Assembly (NCBI RefSeq): GCF_031844685.1
Contig: NZ_CP134605.1
Coordinates: 1,087,501 to 1,151,500 of the forward strand
Length of the DNA stretch: 64,000 nucleotides
Direction of reading: 5' to 3'
Source of the DNA: Streptomyces sp. ITFR-21
Lineage (GTDB): Bacteria; Actinomycetota; Actinomycetes; Streptomycetales; Streptomycetaceae
The translations under genes and the position numbers were made by a program. The notes beneath the pieces are model-generated. The model saw nothing but the letters and a program-made list of their open reading frames with translations. It was not told the DNA's origin and searched no databases. Positions 26,520-35,195 of the stretch are shown here, piece by piece. Position 1 is the stretch's first letter. Every line of letters starts with the position of its first letter.

Positions 26520-26555
26520 GACGCCGGGCGGCTCCCCCCGTGGCTGCCCGGCGTC
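26520..26555. other. Stable hairpin upstream of the small Cys/His gene
   Basis: Arms GACGCCGGGC (26520-26529) and GCCCGGCGTC (26546-26555) form a perfect 10-bp stem. It lies 45 nt before the GTG at 26600 and so probably in that gene's leader, or it may terminate the upstream DUF3099 transcript. Confidence 0.5.
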
Positions 26556-26599
26556 GCCTTGTTCGCCGGCGGGCCGCGCGGCCCTGTTTACTGGGCACT

Positions 26600-26863
26600 G
26601 TGAGCGACGAGAAGCCGATCTGCTCGGCCAAGGGCTGCCGGAGCGCGGCGGTCTGGGTGCTGGTGTGGAACAACCCGAAACTGCACACGCCGGACCGGCG
26701 CAAAACCTGGGTGGCGTGCGAGGAGCACCGCGAGCACCTGTCCGGCTTCCTGGGGATGCGCGGCTTCCTCAAGGACGTGGTGGCGCTGGCGGAGTGGGAG
26801 CGGTCCGCTGAGCCCCCCACCGCCGGGGATCCGGCGGCGGGGGGCTCAGCCGCCGATCGCTGA
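26600..26863 (+). CDS. Small conserved hypothetical protein with Cys/His motif
   Basis: 87 residues. It opens KPICSAKGCRSAAVWVLVWN, continues PKLHTPDRRKTWVACEEHRE and FLGMRGFLKDVVAL. Two Cys in C-x4-C and a later C-x2-H suggest a possible metal site. Similar short proteins are common in Streptomyces and unnamed. GTG chosen because it begins the conserved part; the ribosome site is weak. Its 3' end overlaps the 3' end of moaA by 18 bp, tail to tail. Confidence 0.8.
   Translation: MSDEKPICSAKGCRSAAVWVLVWNNPKLHTPDRRKTWVACEEHREHLSGFLGMRGFLKDVVALAEWERSAEPPTAGDPAAGGSAADR
26808..26849. terminator. 19-bp hairpin within convergent gene ends
   Basis: 5' arm 26808-26826 pairs with 3' arm 26831-26849 around GGAT, with one G:U position. 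It lies inside the last codons of the small Cys/His gene and reaches the moaA stop region. It can end both convergent transcripts while being translated. Confidence 0.7.
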
Positions 26864-27835
26864 CATCGGCCGGTCGGGTTGGCGGAACGCCGGGTCGTCC
26901 AGGCCCGAGCCCGCCTTCTTGCCCCACATGGCGGCCCTCCAGCGTTCGGCGATCTCCGTGTCGCGGGCGCCGGAGCGCAGTGCGGCGCGCAGGTCGGACT
27001 CCTCGCGGGCGAACAGGCAGTTGCGCACCTGGCCGTCGGCGGTCAGCCGGGTACGGTCGCAGGCGCGGCAGAAGGGGCGGGTGACCGAGGCGATCACCCC
27101 GACCCGGGCCGGGCCGCCGTCGACCAGCCAGCGTTCGGCGGGCGCGGAGGCGCGGGCCGTCGCGCCTTCCGGGGTGAGGTGGAAGCGGGTGCGCAGGCTG
27201 GTCAGGATCTCCTCGGCGGTGACCATGCCGGTCCGCTCCCAGCCGTGCTGGGCGTCCAGCGGCATCTGCTCGATGAAGCGCAGTTCGTAGCCGTGCTCGA
27301 CGGCCCAGGCCAGCAGGTCGGGGGCCTCGTCGTCGTTGAGGCCGCGCATCAGCACGGTGTTGATCTTCACCGGGGCCAGGCCGGCCGCGGCGGCGGCCCG
27401 GAGTCCGGCGAGCACGTCGTGGTGGCGGTCGCGCCGGGTCAGGGTGCGGAAGACCTCGGGGCGCAGGGTGTCCAGCGAGACGTTGACCCGGTCCAGACCC
27501 GCCTCGCGCAGTGCGGCGGCGGTCCGGCCCAGCCCGATGCCGTTGCTGGTCAGCGAGAGCCTGGGCCGCGGCTCCAGGGCCGCGCAGGCCGCGACGATGC
27601 GGGCCAGGCCGGGGCGGAGCAGGGGTTCGCCGCCGGTGAAGCGCACATCGGTGACGCCGAGGTCGGTGACGGCTATCCGGACCATCCGGACGATCTCGTC
27701 GTCGGTGAGCAGGTCGGGCCGGTCGAGCCAGCGCAGACCCTCTTCCGGCATGCAGTACGTGCAGCGCAGGTTGCACCGGTCGGTCAGCGAGACCCGCAGG
27801 TCGGTCGCCACCCGCCCGTAGGTGTCCAAAAGCAC
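26846..27835 (-). CDS. moaA: GTP 3',8-cyclase MoaA
   Basis: 329-residue radical SAM enzyme of the first molybdenum-cofactor step, converting GTP to 3',8-cyclo-7,8-dihydro-GTP. N-terminal [4Fe-4S] motif CNLRCTYC (residues 21-28), TGGEPLLRP, NTVLMRGLND, and the C-terminal cluster ligands in FCRACDRTR plus VRNCLF. It ends with the conserved GG needed for activity. The GTG has GAAGGAGG 8 nt upstream. No other moa gene is adjacent. Confidence 0.96.
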   Translation of the reverse strand: MLLDTYGRVATDLRVSLTDRCNLRCTYCMPEEGLRWLDRPDLLTDDEIVRMVRIAVTDLGVTDVRFTGGEPLLRPGLARIVAACAALEPRPRLSLTSNGIGLGRTAAALREAGLDRVNVSLDTLRPEVFRTLTRRDRHHDVLAGLRAAAAAGLAPVKINTVLMRGLNDDEAPDLLAWAVEHGYELRFIEQMPLDAQHGWERTGMVTAEEILTSLRTRFHLTPEGATARASAPAERWLVDGGPARVGVIASVTRPFCRACDRTRLTADGQVRNCLFAREESDLRAALRSGARDTEIAERWRAAMWGKKAGSGLDDPAFRQPDRPMSAIGG

Positions 27836-28004
27836 GGTTCCGCCTCCTTCAGGCGCTCGCGCGCCGGCATTCCCTCCAGCCTATGGCCGCCGCCGGCGGG
27901 GACGGGGGCCGCGGGTAGCGCCGCGGCGTACCCGCCGGGTCCCGGGGCCGCCCGCCGGGCCGCACGCCGGCCGCCGGGCGCCGCCCACGACCTGCCATGA
28001 CCTG

Positions 28005-28078
28005 CCACCACCACCCGCCACCCACCGCCCGCCACCACCCACCACCCACCACCACCCACCACCCGCCACCCGCCACCG
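28005..28078. repeat. CCACC/CCACCC microsatellite, G-quadruplex potential on minus strand
   Basis: About 74 bp built from CCACCA, CCACCC and CCGCC units. On the minus strand this gives at least eight GGG runs with 1-7-nt spacers, meeting the usual G-quadruplex pattern. It lies 170-243 nt upstream of moaA and 250 nt upstream of the subtilase gene, inside an otherwise gene-free 488-bp interval (27836-28323). Confidence 0.8.
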
Positions 28079-28323
28079 CACCGGGCCGCAGGCCGCCGGC
28101 CGTCCGCCGGGCGACAGGCCGCACGCGGACCGTCGACCGTCGCACGCCGCACGTCCCATACCCGCCACTGTGGCCGAACCGTGTCGGCCGGTGGGGAATT
28201 CCGGGCGTTCTCCGAGGTTCGCCTGCTGCCGGGCCAGCCCGGACGCTAGTTTCGCTGGTCATGCACTCGTCCAAAGGCAACCCCGCCGCCGGACGAGGAC
28301 ACCGGACGAATGGAGACCCCCCC

Positions 28324-29850
28324 ATGCCTCCGCTCCCCCGGCCGCGCCGCCGCGCACTCGCGGCCACCGCCGGCCTGGTACTGACCGCCGCCCTCGCCGT
28401 ACTGCCGGGCACGGCCTCCGCGCACACCCCCACCGCGCCGGGCCCCCGCGTCGACGGGCCGCTGCTGTCGTACGTGGTGAACACCGGGACCCGCCCCGGC
28501 ACGCTGAGATCAGTGGAACACGCGATCGGGCGGGCCGGCGGCCAGGTGGTGATCGCCTACGACCGGATCGGTGTGATCGTCGTGCACTCCGCCAACCCGG
28601 ACTTCGCGGCCACCCTCCGGCACACGCCCGGCGTGCAGAGCGCCGGCGCCACCAGGACCGCCGCGATCGCCCCCGCCACCACCACCCAGCTGGGCACGCC
28701 GCAGAAGCTGACCGCCGCCCAGGTCGCCCAGGTTGGCGCGAAGGCCGCGCCCGGCCAGGAGCCGCTGGAGGCCGACCAGTGGGACCTGCGGGCCATCCGC
28801 GCCGACCGCGCGGCCGCGGTCGACCCGGGCAGCCGCAAGGTGACCGTCGGCATCATCGACACCGGTGTGGACGACACCCACGAGGACCTGGCGGCCAACT
28901 TCTCCGCCGCCCAGTCCGCGAACTGCGTGGGCGGCGTCGCCGACACCTCGCCGGGCGCCTGGCGGCCCTACGACCCGGCGGCCGACTACCACGGCACGCA
29001 CGTCGCCGGTGAGATCGCCGCCGCCCGCAACGGCATCGGCGTCGCCGGGGTCGCGCCCAACGTGAAGATCGCCGCGATCAAGGTGAGCGAGCCCGGCACC
29101 GAGCTGTTCTACCCCGAAAGCGTCGTCTGCGCCTTCGTGTTCGCCGCCGACCACGGCATCGCGGTGACCAACAACAGCTACTACATCGACCCCTGGCTCT
29201 ACAACTGCCTGAACGACCCCGACCAGCGGGCCATCGTGGACGCGGTCGAGCGCGCCGCCGACTACTCCGCCCGCAAGGGCGTGCTCAACGTCGCCGCCGC
29301 GGGCAACAGCGACGACGACCTCGCCTCGCACGCGCTGACCGACGACTCCAGTCCCGACGACGGCACCGCGGTGACCCGGACCGTCGACCCGCACACCTGC
29401 TGGGACCTGCCGACCCAGCTCCCCGGGGTCGTCACGGTCGCGGCGACCGGCGTGCAGAACCTCAAGTCGTACTACTCCAGTTACGGGCTGGGCGTAATCG
29501 ACGTGGCCGCGCCCGGCGGCGACAGCCACCAGATCCCGGCCACCCCGTCCGGCAACGGCCGCATCCTGTCCACCCTGCCCGGCAACACGTACGGCTACCT
29601 GCAGGGCACGTCGATGGCCACCCCGCACGTGGTCGCGGTCGCCGCGCTCGTCAAGAGCCACCACCCGCACGCGACCCCGGCCCAGGTGCAGGCGCTGCTC
29701 AAGGCCGAGGCGGACAACCCGGGCTGCCCGACCGGGTTCTACGACCCGGACGGCAACGGCGTGCAGGACGCCACCTGCACCGGATCGCGGCGGTTCAACA
29801 GCTTCTACGGTGCCGGGATCGTGGACGCGCTGGACGCGGTCACCAAGTGA
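28324..29850 (+). CDS. Secreted S8 (subtilisin-like) serine protease
   Basis: 508 residues. Twin-arginine-like/Sec signal (RRRALAATAGLVLTAALAVL ... TASA), a propeptide of about 110 residues, then the peptidase S8 domain. The triad is Asp179 (GIIDTGVDD), His223 (YHGTHVAGEIAA) and Ser430 (GTSMATPHVVAVAAL); the oxyanion Asn lies in NVAAAGNSDDD. Several Cys suggest disulphides. The ATG has GGAGA 8 nt upstream; an in-frame ATG at 28261 would add 21 residues ahead of the signal and is less likely. Monocistronic. Confidence 0.95.
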   Translation: MPPLPRPRRRALAATAGLVLTAALAVLPGTASAHTPTAPGPRVDGPLLSYVVNTGTRPGTLRSVEHAIGRAGGQVVIAYDRIGVIVVHSANPDFAATLRHTPGVQSAGATRTAAIAPATTTQLGTPQKLTAAQVAQVGAKAAPGQEPLEADQWDLRAIRADRAAAVDPGSRKVTVGIIDTGVDDTHEDLAANFSAAQSANCVGGVADTSPGAWRPYDPAADYHGTHVAGEIAAARNGIGVAGVAPNVKIAAIKVSEPGTELFYPESVVCAFVFAADHGIAVTNNSYYIDPWLYNCLNDPDQRAIVDAVERAADYSARKGVLNVAAAGNSDDDLASHALTDDSSPDDGTAVTRTVDPHTCWDLPTQLPGVVTVAATGVQNLKSYYSSYGLGVIDVAAPGGDSHQIPATPSGNGRILSTLPGNTYGYLQGTSMATPHVVAVAALVKSHHPHATPAQVQALLKAEADNPGCPTGFYDPDGNGVQDATCTGSRRFNSFYGAGIVDALDAVTK

Positions 29851-30175
29851 CCGCTGCCAAGTGACCGCCACCGGATGACCGGCGCCGGATGACCCGGCGC
29901 CGGATGACCCGGCAGTCGTCGGCGTACCGCCTCCAGGGCCCCACCGGGCGCCGGGGGCGGTACGGCTCCCGGGGCCGGCGCGGGGGGCCGGTGGGCGCCC
30001 GCCCCGGGGTCGGGAGAAGGCGCGCGGAGCGGGCGCCGAGGAGCCGCGGGAGCGGTCCCGGCGGCTTCCCCGCCCCCTCGGCCGGCCGCCCACCGGTCCT
30101 TCCGGCAGGTCCCCGACCGGCAGTTGGCGGAGCCCGTGCCCGCGCTGTCGGTGGCGGCCCTTATCCTCGGTGACC
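29851..30175. other. Gene-free spacer with short tandem repeats
   Basis: 325 bp. It opens with duplications next to the protease stop codon: CCAAGTGACCGC at 29843-29854 and 29857-29868, then GGCGCCGGATGACCC in perfect tandem at 29881-29895 and 29896-29910. The rest is GC-rich with no gene, and must hold the exonuclease promoter. Confidence 0.6.
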
Positions 30176-31219
30176 ATGCTGGACGAAACGACCGAGCCGC
30201 CCGCCGCCTTCGGCGGCGGGACCTCCCTGCCCGCCCCGTGGCCCGACGGATACCCCGAGGGCTACGCGGTGGTCGACGTGGAGACCACCGGACTCGGCAA
30301 GGACGACCGGATCGTCTCCGCGGCCGTCTACCGGCTGGACGCCCGCGGTGAGGTCGAGGACCACTGGTACTCGCCGGTCAACCCGCAGCGCGACCCGGGC
30401 CCGGTCTGGATCCACGGGCTGACCGGCGCGATGCTCGCCGACGCGCCGCTCTTCCCGGAGGTCGCCGGTGAGCTGGCCGGGCGGCTGGCCGGGCGGGTGC
30501 TGGTGGCGCACAACGCGGTTTTCGACTGGTCGATGCTGGCCAGGGAGTACGCGCGGGCCGGGTCGGCGGCGCCGGTCGAGCACCGGCTGTGCACGATCGT
30601 GCTGGCCAAGGCGCTGGGGCTGCCGCTGGCCAACCACAAGCTGGAGTCGCTGGCCGCGCACTACGGGGTGGTGCAGCGGCGCGCCCACCACGCGCTGGAC
30701 GACGCCCGGGTGCTGGCCGAGGCGTTCCGGCCGAGCCTGCACCTGGCCGCCGCGGCCGGGCTGCCGCTGCCGCTGCACGCCTGCCGGCCGCTGACCGAGT
30801 GGGTGGACTCCGCCGCGACCGCCCCGGCGACCGCCGCCGCGCAGCTGCCCGAGCCGCGGTACGGCCGCGTGTACGGGTCGGGGTACCGCACCTGGCGCCC
30901 GGCCCGCAGGCGCCCGCCCTGCCCGTACCCCAACCCGGGCCCGCTGGCGCCGGGCGGCCCGCTGATCCAGGGCATGCGGGTCGCCTTCTCGGGGGACACC
31001 GGCATAGACCGGGAGCTGCTGGAGGACCGCGCCACCGACGCCGGCCTGCACGTCGCCACCTCGGTCAGCCGCCGTACCAGCCTGCTGGTCACCAACGACC
31101 CGGACGCGGCGACCGCCAAGTCGGCGAGGTCCCGGGAGTTCGGGACCCCGGTGATCGACGAGCGCCGGTTCGCCGAGCTCCTCAAGGCGGTCCAGCCCGC
31201 CCCCGGGGTCCACGGCTGA
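30176..31219 (+). CDS. DEDDh 3'-5' exonuclease with C-terminal BRCT-like domain
   Basis: 347 residues. The DnaQ-type exonuclease domain (about 28-195) has ExoI AVVDVETTGLG, ExoII VLVAHNAVFDWSML and ExoIII AHHALDDARVLAEAF. After a Pro/Arg-rich linker, residues about 260-340 form a BRCT-like fold (GMRVAFSGDTGIDRELLEDR, TSLLVTNDPDAATAKSA). This pairing suggests a DNA repair or proofreading role. The ATG at 30176 matches relatives; a GTG at 30170 adds two residues. Neither has a good ribosome site. Confidence 0.92.
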   Translation: MLDETTEPPAAFGGGTSLPAPWPDGYPEGYAVVDVETTGLGKDDRIVSAAVYRLDARGEVEDHWYSPVNPQRDPGPVWIHGLTGAMLADAPLFPEVAGELAGRLAGRVLVAHNAVFDWSMLAREYARAGSAAPVEHRLCTIVLAKALGLPLANHKLESLAAHYGVVQRRAHHALDDARVLAEAFRPSLHLAAAAGLPLPLHACRPLTEWVDSAATAPATAAAQLPEPRYGRVYGSGYRTWRPARRRPPCPYPNPGPLAPGGPLIQGMRVAFSGDTGIDRELLEDRATDAGLHVATSVSRRTSLLVTNDPDAATAKSARSREFGTPVIDERRFAELLKAVQPAPGVHG

Positions 31220-31297
31220 CGTCCGTCCGGGTGATACCGCCGGCCCGGCCCGCGAGCTGTGTTGCCCTCCGGTGGGGCGGATCGCAGCCTGTGCGTC

Positions 31298-31549
31298 ATG
31301 GCACGTTGTGAGGTCTGCGGAAACGACTACGTGATGAGCTTCGAGGTCCACACCCAGGGGGTGGTCCACGTGTTCGACAGCTTCGAGTGCGCCATCCACC
31401 GGCTGGCCCCGGTCTGCGAGCACTGCCGGGTCCGTATCGTCGGCCACGGCGTGGAGTCCGGCGGCCACTGGTACTGCGGCGGCCACTGCGCCCGAGCGGA
31501 GGGCTCCGCCGGCATCGTGGACAGGCTCGGGTCCTCGACCCCCGCGTGA
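31298..31549 (+). CDS. Small Cys-rich zinc-binding type protein
   Basis: 83 residues with C-x2-C (CEVCGNDY), a Cys-His pair (FECAIHRLAP), C-x2-C (CEHC) and a final C-x3-C (YCGGHCA), enough for two zinc sites of a treble-clef/TRASH-like kind. Close relatives are common in Streptomyces and usually unnamed. Function unknown; metal storage, sensing or protein contact are all possible. ATG chosen at the conserved MARCEVCG. Confidence 0.82.
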   Translation: MARCEVCGNDYVMSFEVHTQGVVHVFDSFECAIHRLAPVCEHCRVRIVGHGVESGGHWYCGGHCARAEGSAGIVDRLGSSTPA

Positions 31550-31632
31550 CGCCTACGGCAGGTGGCCCGGACACGGCAGGGCGGCCCCGCCACACCGGTA
31601 ACGACCCGCGCCCCCGTCGAGGCCCATCGCGT

Positions 31633-31736
31633 GGTTCCCCGCGCCCCTGACGGGCTGCCGGCCGACCCACAGGCACCCCAACCACCAAAGCCGCGTCCAT
31701 ACCGCCGACGGCAACACACCAGGGGCGCGGGGAACC
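31633..31736. repeat. Long-loop inverted repeat with Streptomyces-type GGGGCGCGGGGAAC motif
   Basis: Arm GGTTCCCCGCGCCCCTG (31633-31649) is the exact reverse complement of 31720-31736; a 70-nt GC-rich loop lies between. The arm resembles an intergenic repeat I recall as frequent in Streptomyces genomes. It sits in the 410-bp gene-free interval 31550-31959, about 84 bp past the small zinc-protein gene, and no ORF there is convincing. Confidence 0.75.
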
Positions 31737-31959
31737 GCGCGCGCAACCCACCACCGGCCGAAGGGCCGGACACGACAGGAGCGCCGCAGCGGTGGCGGGG
31801 GCGTGCCGAGCCCCGGGGTCATCGCCGCTCGGCGCGAAGGTGCCGTCGGGATCGGGGGGAACGTGGCACTGGCGCTCCGATCATCCGGCGTGCACGCTGG
31901 GACGTCTGACCACCGGCCGGCCGGCGGGACCGGCCCCGACGAAGGCGGCGAGGCGGAAC

Positions 31960-33756
31960 GTGCCAGGACCCATCGAGGACTACGCGATCATCGGCGATCT
32001 GCAGACCGCCGCCCTGGTGGGCCCGGACGGCTCCATCGACTGGCTGTGCCTGCCGCGCTTCGACTCCGCCGCCTGCTTCGCCGCGCTGCTCGGCGACCCG
32101 GACAACGGCCGCTGGCGGCTCGCGCCGCGCGGCGCCAAGCGGTGCGCCCGGCGCAGCTACCGCGGCGACACCCTGGTCCTCGACACGTTCTGGCAGACCC
32201 CGACCGGCACCGTGAAGGTCACCGACTTCATGCCGCAGCGCGACCACGCGCCCGACCTGATCCGGATCGTGGAGGGGGTGGCCGGCGAGGTCGTGATGCG
32301 CGGCGAGCTGGCGCTGCGCTTCGACTACGGCAGCGTGGTGCCGTGGGTGCGCCACACCGACGGCTACCGGGTGGCGGTCGCCGGACCGGACTCGGTGTGG
32401 CTGCGCGCCGAGCCCGCCGTGCTGATGTACGGCCGGAACATGCGCACGTACGCCGACTTCACGGTCGCCGCGGGCGAGAAGGTCGCGTTCATACTGACCT
32501 GGCACCCCTCGCACGAGAAGCTGCCGCGCCGGGCGGAGGACCCGTACCAGGCGCTCCGGCACTGCCTGGACGACTGGGACGCCTGGTCGGCGCGGTGCGT
32601 CTACGAGGGCCCCTGGCGGTCCGCGGTGCTGCGTTCGATGATCACCCTGAAGGCGCTGACCTACGCGCCCACCGGTGCGATCGCCGCCGCCGCGACGACC
32701 TCGCTGCCGGAGGAGATCGGCGGGGTGCGCAACTGGGACTACCGCTACTGCTGGCTGCGGGACGCCGCCCTCACGCTGAACGCGCTGATCTCCGGCGGCT
32801 TCCTGCAGGAGGCGCACGCATGGCGGGACTGGCTGCTGCGGGCGGTGGCCGGGGACCCGGCGGATCTGCAGATCATGTACGGCATCTCGGGCGAGCGGCG
32901 GCTGCCGGAGTACGAGGTGCCGTGGCTGGCGGGCTACGAGGGCTCCGCGCCGGTGCGGGTCGGCAACGCCGCCGCCGGCCAGCTCCAGCTCGACGTGTAC
33001 GGCGAGGTGCTGGACTGCCTGCACCTGGCCCGGCAGCGCGGCCTGGACGACGTGGCGCACGCCTGGAGCCTGCAGCGGGCCCTGATGGACTTCCTGGAGT
33101 CCAAGTGGCGCGAGCCGGACGAGGGCCTGTGGGAGGTACGCGGCGGGCGGCGGCACTTCGTGCACTCCAAGGTGATGGCGTGGGTGGCCGCCGACCGGGC
33201 GGTGCGTACCGTCCAGGCGCATCCCCGGCTCAAGGGCGATGTGGACCGGTGGCGTTCGATGCGGGCGCAGGTGCACGCCGAGGTCTGCGAGAAGGGCTAC
33301 GACCCGGTGCGCAACACCTTCACCCAGTCGTACGGCTCCGCCGAGCTGGACGCGGCGACGCTGCTGATCCCGCAGGTGGGTTTCCTGCCGCCGACCGACC
33401 GGCGGGTGCTGGGCACGGTGGCGGCGGTGCGCGAGGAGCTGGACCACGGCGGCTTCGTCCGCCGCTACTCCCCGCGGGCCGGGGCGGTGGACGGGCTGCC
33501 GGGCACCGAGGGCGCGTTCCTGGCCTGCTCGTTCTGGCTGGCGGACGCCCTGCATGTCACCGGCCGCGAGGACGAGGCGGTGGAACTGTTCGAGCGGCTG
33601 CTGGCGGTGCGCAACGACGTGGGGCTGCTGGCCGAGGAGTGGGACCCGGTGGCGGGCCGTCAGCTCGGCAACTTCCCGCAGGCGTTCAGCCATGTCGGGC
33701 TGGTGAACACCGCGCTCACCCTGTCCGGGTCCCGGGGCCGGATCGCGACCAGTTGA
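31960..33756 (+). CDS. Glycoside hydrolase family 15 protein (trehalase/glucoamylase type)
   Basis: 598 residues. N-terminal beta-sandwich (PGPIEDYAIIGDLQTAALVG, GSIDWLCLPRFDS), then an (alpha/alpha)6 barrel. The general acid region is GGVRNWDYRYCWLRDAALTL and the base region AEEWDPVAGRQLGNFPQAFS. Actinobacterial members of this branch, such as the mycobacterial enzyme, hydrolyse trehalose, so trehalase is likelier than glucoamylase, but the substrate is inferred. No signal peptide, consistent with a cytoplasmic enzyme. GTG start follows GAGGCGGAAC. Confidence 0.92.
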   Translation: MPGPIEDYAIIGDLQTAALVGPDGSIDWLCLPRFDSAACFAALLGDPDNGRWRLAPRGAKRCARRSYRGDTLVLDTFWQTPTGTVKVTDFMPQRDHAPDLIRIVEGVAGEVVMRGELALRFDYGSVVPWVRHTDGYRVAVAGPDSVWLRAEPAVLMYGRNMRTYADFTVAAGEKVAFILTWHPSHEKLPRRAEDPYQALRHCLDDWDAWSARCVYEGPWRSAVLRSMITLKALTYAPTGAIAAAATTSLPEEIGGVRNWDYRYCWLRDAALTLNALISGGFLQEAHAWRDWLLRAVAGDPADLQIMYGISGERRLPEYEVPWLAGYEGSAPVRVGNAAAGQLQLDVYGEVLDCLHLARQRGLDDVAHAWSLQRALMDFLESKWREPDEGLWEVRGGRRHFVHSKVMAWVAADRAVRTVQAHPRLKGDVDRWRSMRAQVHAEVCEKGYDPVRNTFTQSYGSAELDAATLLIPQVGFLPPTDRRVLGTVAAVREELDHGGFVRRYSPRAGAVDGLPGTEGAFLACSFWLADALHVTGREDEAVELFERLLAVRNDVGLLAEEWDPVAGRQLGNFPQAFSHVGLVNTALTLSGSRGRIATS

Positions 33757-33897
33757 CCGCCTTCGGGCGAGGCGGTGCGCCGGCGGCCGGCGGACCGGGA
33801 CCGCGCCCGCGCCGCGTCCGGGCGGCGGGCGGCGGGCGGCGGCGGAAAGGCCGCGGGCGGCGGCGGAAGGCCGGTGGCGGAGAGGCGCCCGAAGGGC

Positions 33898-34494
33898 TCA
33901 GCTGACCCGCCGGGCGCGGTGCCGGACCGCCCGCAGCCGCGCCTCGGCGGGGAGTTCGTCCAGCCCGGCCGAGGCGCGGGCGTGGGCCAGCACCTCCCCG
34001 TCCAGGCCGGCGACGACGTCCTGCGGGGTGGCGTGCGGGGCCAGGCCGAGGACGAGCCGGGCGCTGGGGGTGCCGCGCCGCGCGACGAGCGTCGCGCCGG
34101 CCCACTCCACGCCGTCGTACGCCTCCGACTCGGCGGTCAGCACGCTCTCCAGCGCCCGGCCTCGGATCTGCGCGCCCTGGCCGTCGCCGCTGTCGACGGC
34201 CAGCTGCCGCAGCCGCTTGGTGCGGGCCTGGGCCAGCAGCCACCACAGGGCGACCAGGAAGACCACGCCGAGGGCCGCGATGACCACCGGCCACCACCAG
34301 TCGTGCGAGCGGTAGCGGGTCCGGTCGTGGGCCGTGAGCAGGACGTCCTTGGGGCCGGTGAACGGCCACGCGGAGGGCAGCGTGAAGTCCCAGTGGCGTT
34401 GCAGGTCCAGGCCGCCGATCAGGACGGCCAGGCCCAGTGCCAGCAGCACCAGGCCGGTGACGGCGAGCAGGACCCGGTTGACCGTGGTGCGCAT
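33898..34494 (-). CDS. amaP: Alkaline shock membrane anchor protein AmaP
   Basis: 198 residues, two membrane segments (about 8-28 and 65-87) with an outer loop between, then a cytoplasmic Asp23-like domain. AmaP tethers Asp23 proteins to the membrane in Gram-positives. The ATG at 34494 has GAGGAGA 5-6 nt upstream; a GTG 15 nt earlier is less likely. Last gene of a five-gene envelope-stress operon on the minus strand. Confidence 0.85.
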   Translation of the reverse strand: MRTTVNRVLLAVTGLVLLALGLAVLIGGLDLQRHWDFTLPSAWPFTGPKDVLLTAHDRTRYRSHDWWWPVVIAALGVVFLVALWWLLAQARTKRLRQLAVDSGDGQGAQIRGRALESVLTAESEAYDGVEWAGATLVARRGTPSARLVLGLAPHATPQDVVAGLDGEVLAHARASAGLDELPAEARLRAVRHRARRVS

Positions 34495-34505
34495 CGGCCT
34501 TCTCC

Positions 34506-35195
34506 TCACGCCTTCTTCTCGGCGCGCTGGACGCGCAGCCGCAGGTGGGGTGGTCTGGCCAGGCCGAGCTGCCGGACCGCCTGCTCCAGGGCCGCGGACA
34601 GGTCCGCCCGTACGTCGTCCAGTTCGCGGAAGTGCGAGGTGGCGCGGGCCCTGATCCGGCGGCGGCCGACGGCCACCTGGGCCCAGCGGACGCCGGAGAC
34701 CTCCATCGCCCGGTCGCGCAGGACGAGTTCGGCCGCGTGCCGGTCGAGGCCGGCCCGCACGCCGGACGGGCCGCGCCGGGCCATCGGCAGCACCCCGCGC
34801 TCACCGGGGGTGAGCGCGAGCGCCAGCAGCCACAGGCCGACCACCGCGCACACCGCGGCTCCGACGATGATCCAGACGTTGTCCAGGTGCCGGGTGGCGA
34901 GTTGGTCGGCGAGGGTGTGCCGCCAGCTCATGGCCTTGCGGTCGGCGCGGACCGACGCCACGTCGTAGAGGAACAGTCCGGACAGCGCGAGGACCGCGGC
35001 GGCGGTGATCGCGGCGGGGATCCGGCGGCCGGACCAGAAGCGCTTGACGCGGGCCGCGTCGCGCTCGCCGGCGGCGGCCGGGTAGCGGAGGCTGCCGGCG
35101 GGTCCGGCCGGCCGGTCCGGGCCGACCGCGGTGCCCGGCGCCCGGCCCGGCCCGCTGTCCGGGCCGGGCTCCGGAGCCGCAGTGGTGTCGCTCAC
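34506..35195 (-). CDS. DUF6286-type two-pass membrane protein
   Basis: 229 residues: Pro/Gly-rich cytoplasmic start (1-45), two membrane segments (about 58-78 and 108-130) and a C-terminal soluble domain (LDRHAAELVLRDRAMEVSGV, VGRRRIRARATSHF) like the DUF6286 proteins that accompany Asp23 genes. It overlaps the upstream Asp23-type gene by 4 bp and is followed by amaP after 11 bp. Function unknown beyond envelope-stress context. Confidence 0.8.
   Translation of the reverse strand: MSDTTAAPEPGPDSGPGRAPGTAVGPDRPAGPAGSLRYPAAAGERDAARVKRFWSGRRIPAAITAAAVLALSGLFLYDVASVRADRKAMSWRHTLADQLATRHLDNVWIIVGAAVCAVVGLWLLALALTPGERGVLPMARRGPSGVRAGLDRHAAELVLRDRAMEVSGVRWAQVAVGRRRIRARATSHFRELDDVRADLSAALEQAVRQLGLARPPHLRLRVQRAEKKA

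Noticed and set aside
28005..28078. CRISPR-like array
   Set aside because: Units of 5-6 nt without spacers; this is a microsatellite. No cas gene is present in the window.
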